From contig NC_061117.1 in NCBI RefSeq assembly GCF_002878395.1, positions 224,910,339-224,974,338 on the forward strand: DNA of 64,000 bases, in the 5' to 3' direction. Below the pieces are notes generated by a model, which saw only the letters and a program-made list of their open reading frames with translations, was not told where the DNA came from and searched no databases. The translations under genes and the position numbers were made by a program. Every line of letters starts with the position of its first letter. The first letter of the stretch is position 1. This DNA is from Capsicum annuum (Eukaryota > Streptophyta > Magnoliopsida > Solanales > Solanaceae). Below are positions 44,272 through 54,598 of the stretch, in pieces.

Positions 44272-44388
44272 GGCACCAAACCTCTACCAAAGTTCCTAGA
44301 TACATAACCCTATCTATCCTCCCTCTCTCTCAAAAAAAGACAAAAAATCATACAAAAAACATAAAAAATAAAGCTTCTATTTTCACAA

Positions 44389-45183
44389 ATGAAGTTCCAA
44401 AACTTTTTACAAAGTTTGGACAAATTTATGGAATCTCAATTTATGAAGAAATCCACTCAATTACTTGCTTTAATTTCTTTATTTTCATTCCTATTTCCCT
44501 GCTATTCATCTTACTTATCATCTTTCTTTAGTCATTATTCATTAAATTACTCATTTTCTAGATTTCCATTCCAACTTCTAAGCCATGCTATGGACAAAAA
44601 CTATGTATTTCTAATATGCAATGGCATTTTCTTGGTGCTCCTCGCTAATACTTCCATCAGCGAGGAGCAACAGGAGGAGAAGGAAGAAGAAGAAGACAAA
44701 GACAAAGAAGAAAAAGTAGAAGAAGACGAATTCTTGAACGAATTTCAAGAAGACAATTTACCTTTATGCATTGGGATGCGATCCTCGTATTTAGAAATAA
44801 CATATCAAGAAGAAGAAGTACATGCACATGTACAATGTGAAGATCATGAGGAAGTGTCTCATGAGCTAACTTCTGACGTTGAAAACTCAAATATGACAAT
44901 CGTGGAATACAAGCAAGATGAAGCAACGTTAGAGGGTCAGGCCATGGACGAACAAAAAGAAGTTGGTGGTAGTGAAGACGAAGAATGTTCTAGAACCTAC
45001 GAGATCATAGAGGAAGATGATCGCGAAGAAAATGATTTTCTTATTGAGGAGGAAGAAGAAGAGGAGGAGCCATTGAATAAGTTGAGTAATGAAGAATTGA
45101 ACAAGAAATTTGAAGAATTCATAAGAAAAATGAAGGAAGAAATTAGGATTGAAGCTCGTCAACAATTAGTCCTCGTAAAGTAA
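44389..45183 (+). CDS. DUF761-type protein with membrane N-terminus and acidic middle
   Basis: A single exon of 264 residues. Residues about 24-60 form hydrophobic segments (STQLLALISLFSFLFPCYSS) and a second lies near 70-88 (YVFLICNGIFLVLLANTS). The middle (about 92-230) is extremely acidic, with Glu/Asp runs and no fold evident. The C-terminus carries the DUF761 signature: LSNEELNKKFEEFIRKMKEE followed by IRIEARQQL. This domain is widespread in plants, unassigned biochemically, and found in small membrane-associated proteins linked to growth and stress phenotypes. The ATG is the first in the predicted leader. A hAT MITE lies in the promoter and an Au SINE fragment in the 3' UTR. The domain call is firm; molecular function is unknown. 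Confidence 0.85.
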   Translation: MKFQNFLQSLDKFMESQFMKKSTQLLALISLFSFLFPCYSSYLSSFFSHYSLNYSFSRFPFQLLSHAMDKNYVFLICNGIFLVLLANTSISEEQQEEKEEEEDKDKEEKVEEDEFLNEFQEDNLPLCIGMRSSYLEITYQEEEVHAHVQCEDHEEVSHELTSDVENSNMTIVEYKQDEATLEGQAMDEQKEVGGSEDEECSRTYEIIEEDDREENDFLIEEEEEEEEPLNKLSNEELNKKFEEFIRKMKEEIRIEARQQLVLVK

Positions 45184-45221
45184 TTAATCAAAATATTGAG
45201 CCACAAAAACAGTCACTAAAG

Positions 45222-45314
45222 CTGCATGTTTACATCACACCTTGAGGTGTGACGCGCTTTTCAAGATTCTGAGAACGCACGCGAAATGCTTTGTGCCCGG
45301 GCTGTCCTTTGATG
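45222..45314 (+). mobile_element. Au-type SINE 3' half in the DUF761-gene 3' UTR
   Basis: TGTTTACATCACACCTTGAG and AATGCTTTGTGCCCGGGCTG match the 3' half of the Au SINE; the tRNA-like head is absent. It begins about 40 bp after the stop codon, in the same orientation. Confidence 0.65.
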
Positions 45315-46092
45315 TAGATAAACAAATATTTTCACCTCAGTTAATGTACATGTAGAGTTTGTTTTTCTTTCCTTTGAGTATTAGATTATTATTATTATTA
45401 TTATTTTAATTTTACGTTTTCTAGATTAGGTAGAGTATAGTTGTAATCAAATCTATGTATGTAATGTAATGTATGGACATTATTATAGTTTGTCTTTAAT
45501 GAAATTTTTGTTTATTCCACGTGGCATCCACGTATACATGAAAATTAATTACATTTTGTTTTTAATTAAACCATAAGCAAGTACAAAAATTAAACTTGTC
45601 CCAACTAGCAACATTCGCAATTAATTCAAAAGCCTAGTCATTATTATACTGACTAAGACAACATAGTATAGATTTAAGTTGTATACATCAATAGGGTACA
45701 ATATTTTATATTATTTGATTAGTTTAGCTGGTTTTAATAGGTTATTTTTATTTTTAAGTTACTACATCAAACCTGTTAAAAGGATATACCTATTGTTTTA
45801 TGTGAACTTAATTTGATGGTGTAAAAAAGACAAAAAAATTAGGTTAAGGAAGAAAAAAATCAATGCCTTGTTAAATGTTTGCCTTAAAAGAAAGCAAAAT
45901 TAGGTAAAATCTAGAATTGTTTATGTGAAGATCCTCATCAATAATTCTTTATATGTTATTTAGTTTTAGGGAAAAAAAAGTTGAAAATATATCTAAATTT
46001 TAATGAAATTTATTGTAATACGTCTTAATTTGACTATTTATTATTATATTTCTGTAGCATATATTTACCCATCTAGATCGCTGCATGAATAC

Positions 46093-46427
46093 CAGGGGCG
46101 GCTCTACCCTATTGAAAAAAAAGGCGACCGCGTAAGGCCCTTAAATTTGAGGGGCCTCATTTTTTTAAGTAATAATATATATTATGTGTAAAAAATAAAT
46201 TTTTTTATCTATAATAAAAGTATTATTAGTAGAATTTTGATATATTTGGAGTATTATATCTCAAGAAAAATTAAATGCATTGATTATATTACTAAGAGAC
46301 TTATGAGAAGAAAGTGAACATATAATTTTTAAAATAGATTTTGTTAAAAAAATAACTTTTTTCTTAAAAATGTAAGACCTCCTTTTAATTTTGGCCTTAG
46401 GCCACTAGCGTACTTGAGCCGCCCCTG
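46093..46427. mobile_element. hAT-type MITE (335 bp)
   Basis: Perfect 12-bp inverted ends CAGGGGCGGCTC and GAGCCGCCCCTG. The flanks ATGAATAC (46085-46092) and CTGAATAC (46428-46435) match at 7 of 8 bases. Best-preserved member of the GGGGCGG-ended group in the window. Confidence 0.88.
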
Positions 46428-46435
46428 CTGAATAC

Positions 46436-48570
46436 GCGCTTGCTGAGTGCGTAAGAGTCTGAAGTTGTCCAACTGGATAAATATATATCATAGGAATACA
46501 GTAATAAATAGCCAAGGAAAGTAATAGGCCCCCCGCAAAGTTGATGTGCGTTGGAGCAAATTTCGCTAATGTTCAGATATATTTATGACTCTTTTTCCTT
46601 ATTTTTATGAGAAGGAAATTCGTTGTTTGTTATCTTTCGAATGTGCACAGGGTAAATTCTACGAATCATATATAAGAGGTAAATTTTACTAGACAAATCC
46701 AATATAATAAGATCGACATATATACTGAAAGAGACTCTCCATTTAAGAGATTTCTTGCCCAATCAACTCGATTATCTGTAGATTAACTTTTAAGTTTTTC
46801 TTTTTTAGAATATTATTTGGTAGGGAACTTTCAAACTTTTGACACTTGGAAAAGTTTTATACAGTACACCCCTCTTGGCCTAATTTATTCTTCTCGATGT
46901 ACAATAAGTGACAAAAATGAAATATAAAGAAAGAAATAAAGTAGAAAGATATTAGCAATTCGTATATATTCTTTTCCTATATATGGCTTTATTCTTGAAG
47001 GATCTATAATCATAGATCTCTTTATGGGAATATAATTAATAATTTTAATAATTTAATAATAATGTAGTCAAAGTCCTAATTAAGAATCCACATGCAAGAT
47101 ATACTAATAAGAGTTTAAGTTTTATGTGTTAAAACTATATAAAATAAAATTTTATAATAAATATTAATTGATGATTTGAATAAGTGATAATTCGTACTCT
47201 AATTCGAAGAATAAATATGTGCTCAATTTAATTCATAGAACCATTTGGAAAGTCCATCACATTTAATTTTTAAACTAAATATTATTGTATATAACTTAAA
47301 TACTAACGGTTGTAAAAAAAAACAAAAAGCAAAAAAAAAAAAACAATTTGTGAAAACAAAACATATACCTATTTCAAATATTCTAGAAGGAAAAGAGTAC
47401 TACTCTACCTTTTTATGATCTCGTTCAAAACATAATGTGGTATATATAGTAGACGCTGAATTTCTTTATTTCGAATTCACTTACTGAAAATGTGAACTCA
47501 GTCATTACCCATACGGATACACAAATAATATAAGGTAAAAAAATATAAATTCCGACAGTTTAGAGCATAATTACAGAAAATTTCGATATATATAAAACAT
47601 CCAACGAAGATACATTTTTTATTTGTAAAGATACATAATTAACTCCCGATATATTTTTTCGATTTTGAATCTGTAGAGATACATAATTAGTTGACAATTT
47701 TATAATTACTTTATAATAACAGAGATTTGTGTAAATATATTAAGTTAATTAAGGTGTAGTATATTTATGTTATTTTTCCAACAATAAAAGTTAGGAAGAA
47801 TGATCCCTCTATCAATAAAGTTTTTAGCTCACTCTTGCACATTTTTTAAGTTAATAAATTTCTCGAAAATAAATTTCTTGAACTATAATCCATTAGTTTG
47901 GATATTAAATCTATCATCTATTGAAGTGAAAAAAAAAAGAAAAAGAAAAAAGCAAATGAACAATTATTATATATTAAAGGACAAGAAAATAAAAATCTAA
48001 TGTAATGTCGTTTCCTAAAATCCCTACATAAAAAGACAGAGAAATGTACGTAAAGTCCTTTAGTAAATAACCTAATTTCATCTTTATTACAAAAATAGAC
48101 ACTTCAATGAACTAATGGATGACCATAAATTAAATTATTCTTTGTGATTGGAAGTGACTATTATTGTCATGTTCTAAGATTTTTGGCTGTACACGTGGCC
48201 TAAAATTTTATTATTTTCTTATTGAAATCTTTGAAAATTTGTGGTTCTAATTTTTACCTTTCATTTTCAAGAACCTTATATATGGATTTGTATGTTGGAA
48301 GGGTTATTTTTGCAACTATCCAAATGGGACCTCTAATTCAACAAAGTTTGGTCAATCTCATAATGAATGAAATGTTGGAAAATTATCAACAATGTGGACT
48401 AGATATTGTAATTTAATTTGTACAAATACAGTTGATGGATATGACATATGCATTTCATTACAAATATAATGAGATGATTAGTTTCAATTATAAAATTTGA
48501 TTTTTTAAAAATATTTAACTTGTAATCAATATTGATAAATTTCAAACAAAACCCTTCTTGTTCTTTCTCC
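46436..48570. other. AT-rich intergenic stretch, no gene seen
   Basis: Only short, low-complexity ORFs. Sequence near 47580-47720 has GATACATAATTA motifs like those at 38240-38465. No supported gene or RNA. Confidence 0.5.
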
Positions 48571-48575
48571 TTGTG

Positions 48576-49178
48576 CATAAACTTCAAACAAAAATATTGG
48601 AAGTTGGTTATACAAGTAATATGGCACACTTCATATTGAGAATTTTTCAAATTTTAATCTCATAAATATAAAGTTGGATTCTAAAATGGCTAAAACTTCA
48701 AACAAAAATATCTGAAATCGGTTGTACAAGTTAAGTAATATGTCACACTTTATATCCAGAATTTTTCAAACTTTAGTCTCATAAATATAAAGTTGGATTC
48801 TAAAATGGCTAAAACTTCAAACAAAAATATCTGAAGTCGATTGTACAAGTTAAGTAATATGTCACACTTTATGTCCAGAATTTTTCAAACTTTAATCTCA
48901 TAAATCTGAACTCTAAAGTTGATTCTAAAATGGCTAAAATTTCAAACAAAATATCTGAAGTCGATTGTATAAGTCAAGTAATACGTCACACTTTATGTCC
49001 AGAATTTTTCAAACTTTAATCTCGTAAATCTGAACTCTAAAGTTGATTCTAAAATGGTTAAAACTTCAAACAAAACTATCTGAAGACAGCTGTACAAGTT
49101 AAGTAATATGTCACACTTCATATGGAGAATTTTTCAAACTTTAATCTCATAAATCTGAAGTTGATTCTAAAAGGACGA
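48576..49178. repeat. Tandem array, about 120-bp unit, 5 copies
   Basis: Units begin near 48580, 48693, 48813, 48936 and 49060. Each has ACTTCAAACAAAAATATCTG, GTACAAGTTAAGTAATATGT, CACACTTTATRTCCAGAATT, TTTCAAACTTTAATCTCATA and TTGATTCTAAAATGGC. Units two to four are most alike. Confidence 0.85.
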
Positions 49179-49493
49179 AATTTGATTTCTAAAGAAAATT
49201 ATGAACTTCATCTATACCTTAAATAAGGCTCCTAAAAATCATTCACTAACCCATGCACTTTATCTATTGAATTTCATATTGCACCTAGATATCACTTCAT
49301 CTTTTGATATGAATTTGACAAACGTGCATATTTATTGTAGGTTAGTCTTTTCAATCTAGATTAAAATCCTTCTTATTAATCAAAATAAGTCGACTTAACA
49401 ACCTTTTTATGATGTTGTTGATCTATACAACAATCTTGAATTATAATAAATTAACATACATGACCCCCCCTTTCCCTCTCCCGAAGGAGAGTT

Positions 49494-49676
49494 TTGGAGT
49501 AACTAATAAAGTTGTTGTCATGTGATCAGGAGATGACGGGTTCAAGCCTTGAAAGCAGCATTTGGAAGAAATACACGGTATGGCTGCGTACAATACACCT
49601 TTGTGGTGGAGTCCTTCCCCGAACCCTGTGCATAGCGGAAGCTTTAGTGCACCGAATTGCGCTTTGCCCTTTACAC
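49494..49676 (+). mobile_element. Au-type SINE, near full length
   Basis: Box-A-like head (TGGAGTAACTAATAAAGTTG), box B ACGGGTTCAAGCCTTG, then TATGGCTGCGTACAATACAC, CCTTCCCCGAACCCTGTGCA and a GCGCTTTGCCCTTT end follow the Au SINE order. It is tRNA-derived and non-coding; overlapping ORFs are chance. Confidence 0.8.
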
Positions 49677-50647
49677 GAAACCCCCCACCCCCACCCCACC
49701 CCCCTCTTATTCCATACCATAGTTGCATATATCTACAAGAAGCAAAACACATTAATGAAAAAGTCGGTAAAGATCTAGAAAGGACCTAAGGACTTCAATT
49801 GAAAAAAACCTTTTATGATATTGACAAACTTCACCTGATTACAACTTGTGGCTTAGATTATGACCTTTGCCAAACAAAAAAAAAAAAAAAAAAATCTTCA
49901 ATTTTAGCACTTAACAGCAACAAAAAGAAACTACTTTAAAATTATTGGATATTTTTTATCAATAACATTAGTTTTCCTCCTTACACAATGAGACGATTGG
50001 CCTAATTGATTGGGTCAAAAAATGGCACACAAATATAGATTGTGAATAAAGTTGTTATTATAATAGTATTAACTTGAGGTTGCCATAGAAAATACATAAA
50101 TTTCAAATACTAAATCCGCATTTAAAGATGAGTATGTTAGACAATGATAGCTAATCAAGAGTTCAACAAAAATCATTCCTTTAAGTAATTTTGTCAAGAT
50201 GTGAATTATTGGGTATGGTATGTGTATGGCATTCTGTTACAAACAAATAGAGCCAAATTACAATGATTTGGAAGAAGATGACAATAATGGAAAAGTTAGA
50301 TAACAAGAATTGAACTGCATGGATCATTCAATTACACATATCTTATAAGCTTTGTTGCAAATAGGAAGATCAAGAAAAGAAGTGGGGAATATATCCCAAA
50401 CTAGGGCGGGTTCTGTAGATTTAATTGAACTCATTTATTTTAACTCGAACTATGAATAAAAATGTAAACATATAATAAGATCACGCTCATTTTAAATTAG
50501 GATTTAGAGTTTGTATGTTCGGTTTCTAGAAAGCGCAGCTTATTGAGTTCTTTATAAATTACCTATACATATTAAGCGACTTTGTAAATATATTACAGGG
50601 TTTGAGCCAAAGCTACTTGATTTTGCCGCACTCATAGGGGAAGCTAT

Positions 50648-50910
50648 TGTTGAAGAGTGTGACCGTCTCATTTAAAAGCTTAAGCTTTTGGATGAGATGG
50701 TCACACACTTCAACATGATATCAGAGCAGGCAGAGGTTCTAGGATCGAATTTTATTGCCACCCATTATTAAAAAAATAAATCCACGTGCTTGGCCATGAA
50801 AAAAAATAGGCCCGCATGTGAGAGGGCGTGTTGAGAATATAATTAAATAATAATAGTGTGTTCTCTCTAACAACTTAAGCTTTTAGATGAGATAATCAAA
50901 CACTTCAACT
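50648..50910 (+). mobile_element. TRIM/SMART-type miniature LTR retrotransposon
   Basis: Short LTRs at 50648-50715 and 50829-50910 both start TGTTGA and end CACTTCAAC. Directly after the first is TGATATCAGAGC, an initiator-tRNA-Met-type primer site with one mismatch to the usual motif. Before the second is the purine tract GTGAGAGGGCG. There are 113 internal bases with no ORF. The 5' LTR is a near-perfect palindrome centred on AAGCTTAAGCTT. Flanking 5-mers GCTAT/GTTGT match poorly. Confidence 0.7.
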
Positions 50911-51173
50911 GTTGTAACTCTGTCCCTTTTCTTACAAACTTAAGCATTTATAGGTATTGTTTATATATGTCCAATTCCAGCCACTATTTTGTGGCAATGG
51001 CACAAGAACATATCCTAAGTACTGTAAAGTGTCAAACAACAAGAATCAAATATTTTATATTTGAAAATTCTCAACCACATGCATGGAGGGAATATCACAC
51101 ACCTTTTACTTAAGAAACTATACAAACTATTTTCTGTCTAATGGTATAACATGTTTGGATGAATTTTGAGTCA

Positions 51174-51400
51174 AAAGTTCTATCGAAAACAATCTCTCTA
51201 CCTGATAAAGGTCGGAGAAGAGCTATGAGTACATCCCGCCCTCCCTAGACCTCAACAACAACACCATACCTAGTGTATTCCCATAAAGTGGGGTCTGGGG
51301 AAGGTAAAGTGTACGCAGTTCATACCACTACCTCAGATAAAGTAGAGAGGCTGTTTACGATACACCCCCGACACAGGACATATAACAGTATACCAAACAA
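51174..51400. mobile_element. TS-SINE head and RTE/TS 3' end in opposite orientation
   Basis: 51174-51248 carries a plus-strand SINE head (CGAAAACAATCTCTCTACCT, CGCCCTCCCTAGACC) lacking its 3' end. 51249-51400 carries a minus-strand unit with TTG tail and CATAAAGTGGGGTCTGGGGA. The two are joined at the conserved AGACC point. Confidence 0.6.
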
Positions 51401-51419
51401 ATAAAATCAAAACACACAA

Positions 51420-52630
51420 CAAGATGGGATAACACACTGCTAGTTTGTTGCATGTTTGGATGACATGACATCTGGTAAATGAAGAAGACCTCAAGTTTAG
51501 ATGGGCCATTTAATTGACTGAGATATCATGCTAAAATCTTAGGCAAATAATAGCATGTAACTTCCAAATTAGAGGATATCTAGGGATGGATACAATGAAC
51601 AAGAAAACTCTTTGATGAAATAGACAAGAGCAATCAAAGAGGATACACTCACACAACAATAATATACATCAGACAAACAGAATTATTCATTTTGCTTAGG
51701 CCATTGGGTTGAGAATAACATTACATTTTAACTTGTTCCAATCAAATTATCTGAACAGGAGGAATGAGAACCATTACACAAAATATCAATCCTTAAAGAT
51801 GCAAAATGATCAAATGCTAGCAGAGGAAGCACAAATCTAACAGTACAACTTTAAACACATTAAAAAGCTATGTCATTCAGACTCTTCAAAAATGTCGTTG
51901 GGAGTGAGTTGGGCCCTTCAAAAGAAGTGCATTTTTGGAGGATCAGACACGAGTGTGGCAACTTTTGGAGAGTCCGATCAATTTTGTTAAAAGGGCTATG
52001 AAGCAACAAACATACTTACCAAAGTAAAGCACCAGCTACATTGACGAAAATCCAACTAGTAGTTTACTTGAGTGCAGATGAAAACTGTTTACTTTAGATA
52101 AAAAGAAAAGATATTCAACTGTAGCTACACTTTAAATATATATAGATGTTTGCTTAGTAGACAGAAGTAAGAAGAAATGTTCGCGAAAAAACTTCTTGTT
52201 GTCGTGATGAAAGCCAACGAGCCATTAAGAATCTCCCCGGTTCTCTACATATAATAGTTGCATGGCCTACAATGACAAGATTTGTAACTCGTCAAGAAAA
52301 CTCAACCAAATTCAGAGAAGAAAATACATGATTTAGAACTTTTCTCAGTACTCTACGCAGATATTGCCTACAAAGTAGGTCGGGTATGTATATATAGAAT
52401 ATACTAGAGAAACAACGCTTGAAAATAATACAAAGTAAATATCAAGCTGAGACATGATGTTAAACCTTAAGATCAACATTGTCCTAAAACCCAAACTCCG
52501 GTACAAATAAGATACCATCAACCCTTATACCCCAGTTCCAGCAGGTGTAAATCCTATCTACACCATCAACAGAATCTAACATAAACAAGTAAATCTTGAC
52601 AATAAGAAACGATACATAATAACTACTTAG
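51420..52630. other. HIPP 3' flank and 3' UTR region
   Basis: No ORF of interest. About 400 bp adjoining 52636 should include the HIPP 3' UTR on the minus strand; no certain polyadenylation signal was assigned. Confidence 0.4.
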
Positions 52631-52635
52631 AACAA

Positions 52636-53105
52636 TCACATTATGGAACAATAGCTGAAGCTGTCATCTTCATATGCTGGAACATACCTAGGTGGTGGCA
52701 GAGCACCGGAGTAATAGTTCTGGGCGTAAGAGTCTTGTCCAATGCCCCTAAAAGGATATTGGTAATTGTTGTATCCCTCATAGCCATAACTACATTCGGG
52801 CAATGACCTAACTCGCCTAAAAGCACCACCAAGAGAATTATAGCTATGACCATGACCGAGACTATAACTGTTATAATTATAAGAACCATATCCATGATTA
52901 TGAGAGCCATAACCATGATTATAGGAACCATATCCATCAGCCATATAACCATTGCTCAACGCTGGGTGCTTAAGTTTCGCCCATTTCAACTCTGCATGGT
53001 TGCCAAGGCCTGATCTAGATAATGCCCTCAAGAGAAGGTTTGGATTGACTTCACCAGAAATCTTAGCCGTCCCCTCTTCAGAGTCTATTGTGACAGAATA
53101 AACCC
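52636..53105 (-). CDS. 3' exon of a heavy-metal-associated isoprenylated plant protein (HIPP)
   Basis: The exon begins after a TTTTGTAG acceptor (AG at 53107-53106), phase 1, and ends with TGA at 52638-52636. It encodes the C-terminal half of an HMA fold (GVYSVTIDSEEGTAKISGEV, then NLLLRALSRSG), a Gly/Tyr/His/Asn-rich repeat region (YGSYNHGYGSHNHGYGSYNY), and a C-terminal CSIM, a CaaX box predicted to be farnesylated. HIPPs bind metals via a CXXC in the first HMA strand-helix and act in metal homeostasis and stress. The exon(s) with the start codon and any CXXC are missing here: the next 130 bp of intron run into an Athila LTR, so they probably lie beyond 64000. An in-frame TTG at 53031 is not a start. 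Confidence 0.82.
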
Positions 53106-53240
53106 CTACAAAATAAATGAAAACGTGTTAAAAACAAATAAACCATAGTTGTCTTATCTTCTTGAAGTCCCTTATCATGAGTTCCGGAACAGAGCTACAT
53201 GTTTCGAAGAGGACTTGTCGCCTTTGTTAGAGAATTGTGA

Positions 53241-54466
53241 TGTTGGGCGTATTTATACGTCTAAGCACCATAACTTACCCATGTTTTAGCTAAGTTTTGA
53301 GGATAAAATATATAATTCTTGCACTTTTAGTCTATTTTTAGTTAAGTGAGCTGACCTATGTGATTAGCATGCTTTTCAGGTACTAATGAGGAAGATTTCA
53401 GCACTTTGGGGACCTATGGACAGCAACGGAAAACTTCACATAAAAAGGAAAGCAGCTCTTGGACTGAATGTGACGCATGAGAACTTTTTCCTAGGCAAAC
53501 TCCACATTTTTAAATAGTTAAGGATGCAGTAGCAATTTATTAGAGAAGGATGTTATTAAAAGCATGATTGCTGAATTTTTAGTTCATTATTCACATTATT
53601 CAGATTTCACAGTCTGTATTATTTTGAAAACAAGAATAGCAGCGTAGCTTGAGGATAGAGAGGGAGAAACGTGTTTCTCTCTTAATTTCGCTAGTCATCT
53701 TCATCACCAAGATCGTTCTAAGTTTTGGTATGATGAATATTTCTATGTTGATTTCTATTTTATTCATGAGTAGCTAAGCTTATTTGTTAGGGTTATGGAA
53801 ACCTTGTAGTATACTCTCTATTGCTATGGGTTTTTGAGTTTATGATGTGTCACGCCACTTATATCATTACTCTCTTTATTTTGATTGAATTCTCGTGGTT
53901 GCAAACATAGGGAATGTGCCATTATAGCAATAACTTGTTCGAATGAAAAGTTACTGTTTGGAAAAGAGAGTGTGACGAGAAAATAGGGTTTCCAACCTCT
54001 ATTTTACACGTTAATGCCCTAGCAGGATTAACTTCTTGGAGAGTTCATATAATTGGTTGTACACTTTGGAATCGAGAGAACTAAGATGAATAAATCCTTG
54101 ATGGTTGAAAAACACTTGGATTTAGAATTAGAATACGTCTCTCTATAAGTGCATGCATGTATAAAATCCATCTTACTCATAGTTAATAGAGAAGTAGAAG
54201 CTACAAGGTGGACATAACCCTAACTTGTCATTCTCTGTGATCAAATATAATTACACATATCATCTCATCGTTACACTGATAATAGTATTGTGCATTTAAA
54301 CCGAAACCCCCCTTTATCTTGGAACCTTCGACCAACAGTCTAATAATAATCGCAGTACTTAGTGATCATAGTATTCCCTGTGGGATTCGACACCCAACCC
54401 AGTTGGGTTCTATATTTGACAGCGACCGCTTACACTTTCTAACGAGAGTTGTAATTTGGGCGTATC
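53241..54466 (+). repeat. 5' LTR of the Athila element
   Basis: It begins TGTTGGGCGTATTTATACG and ends TTTGGGCGTATCA, three to seven bases before the primer site. About 1.2 kb. The left border could be 3 bp earlier (TGATGTTGGG). Without the 3' LTR the borders and target duplication cannot be confirmed. Confidence 0.75.
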
Positions 54467-54472
54467 AAATTT

Positions 54473-54490
54473 TGGCGCCGTTGCCGGGGA
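54473..54490 (+). promoter_or_regulatory. Primer binding site, tRNA-Asp type
   Basis: TGGCGCCGTTGCCGGGGA is complementary to the 3' end of plant tRNA-Asp with CCA, the primer typical of Athila elements. It begins six bases after the LTR end. Confidence 0.9.
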
Positions 54491-54598
54491 ATACGGTTGT
54501 CAACTAAGTTTGTGATAGTTAATAGACCCTTTGGTCAAAGATTCTCAAATTTTACTTTTTGTTTGTTGTTTTTGTTTTGTTCAGGTTTAGTGGAGTGC

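Noticed and set aside
44657..44926. Minus-strand Leu-rich open frame
   Set aside because: Antisense of the Glu-rich (GAA/GAG) segment of the DUF761-type gene, which reads as Leu/Ser on the other strand.
49441..49789. Several overlapping open frames on both strands
   Set aside because: They coincide with an Au SINE, which is tRNA-derived and non-coding.
54497..54598. Upstream extension of Athila gag
   Set aside because: The added residues are encoded by the leader just after the primer site and no ATG opens them; the ATG at 54599 precedes the conserved gag start.
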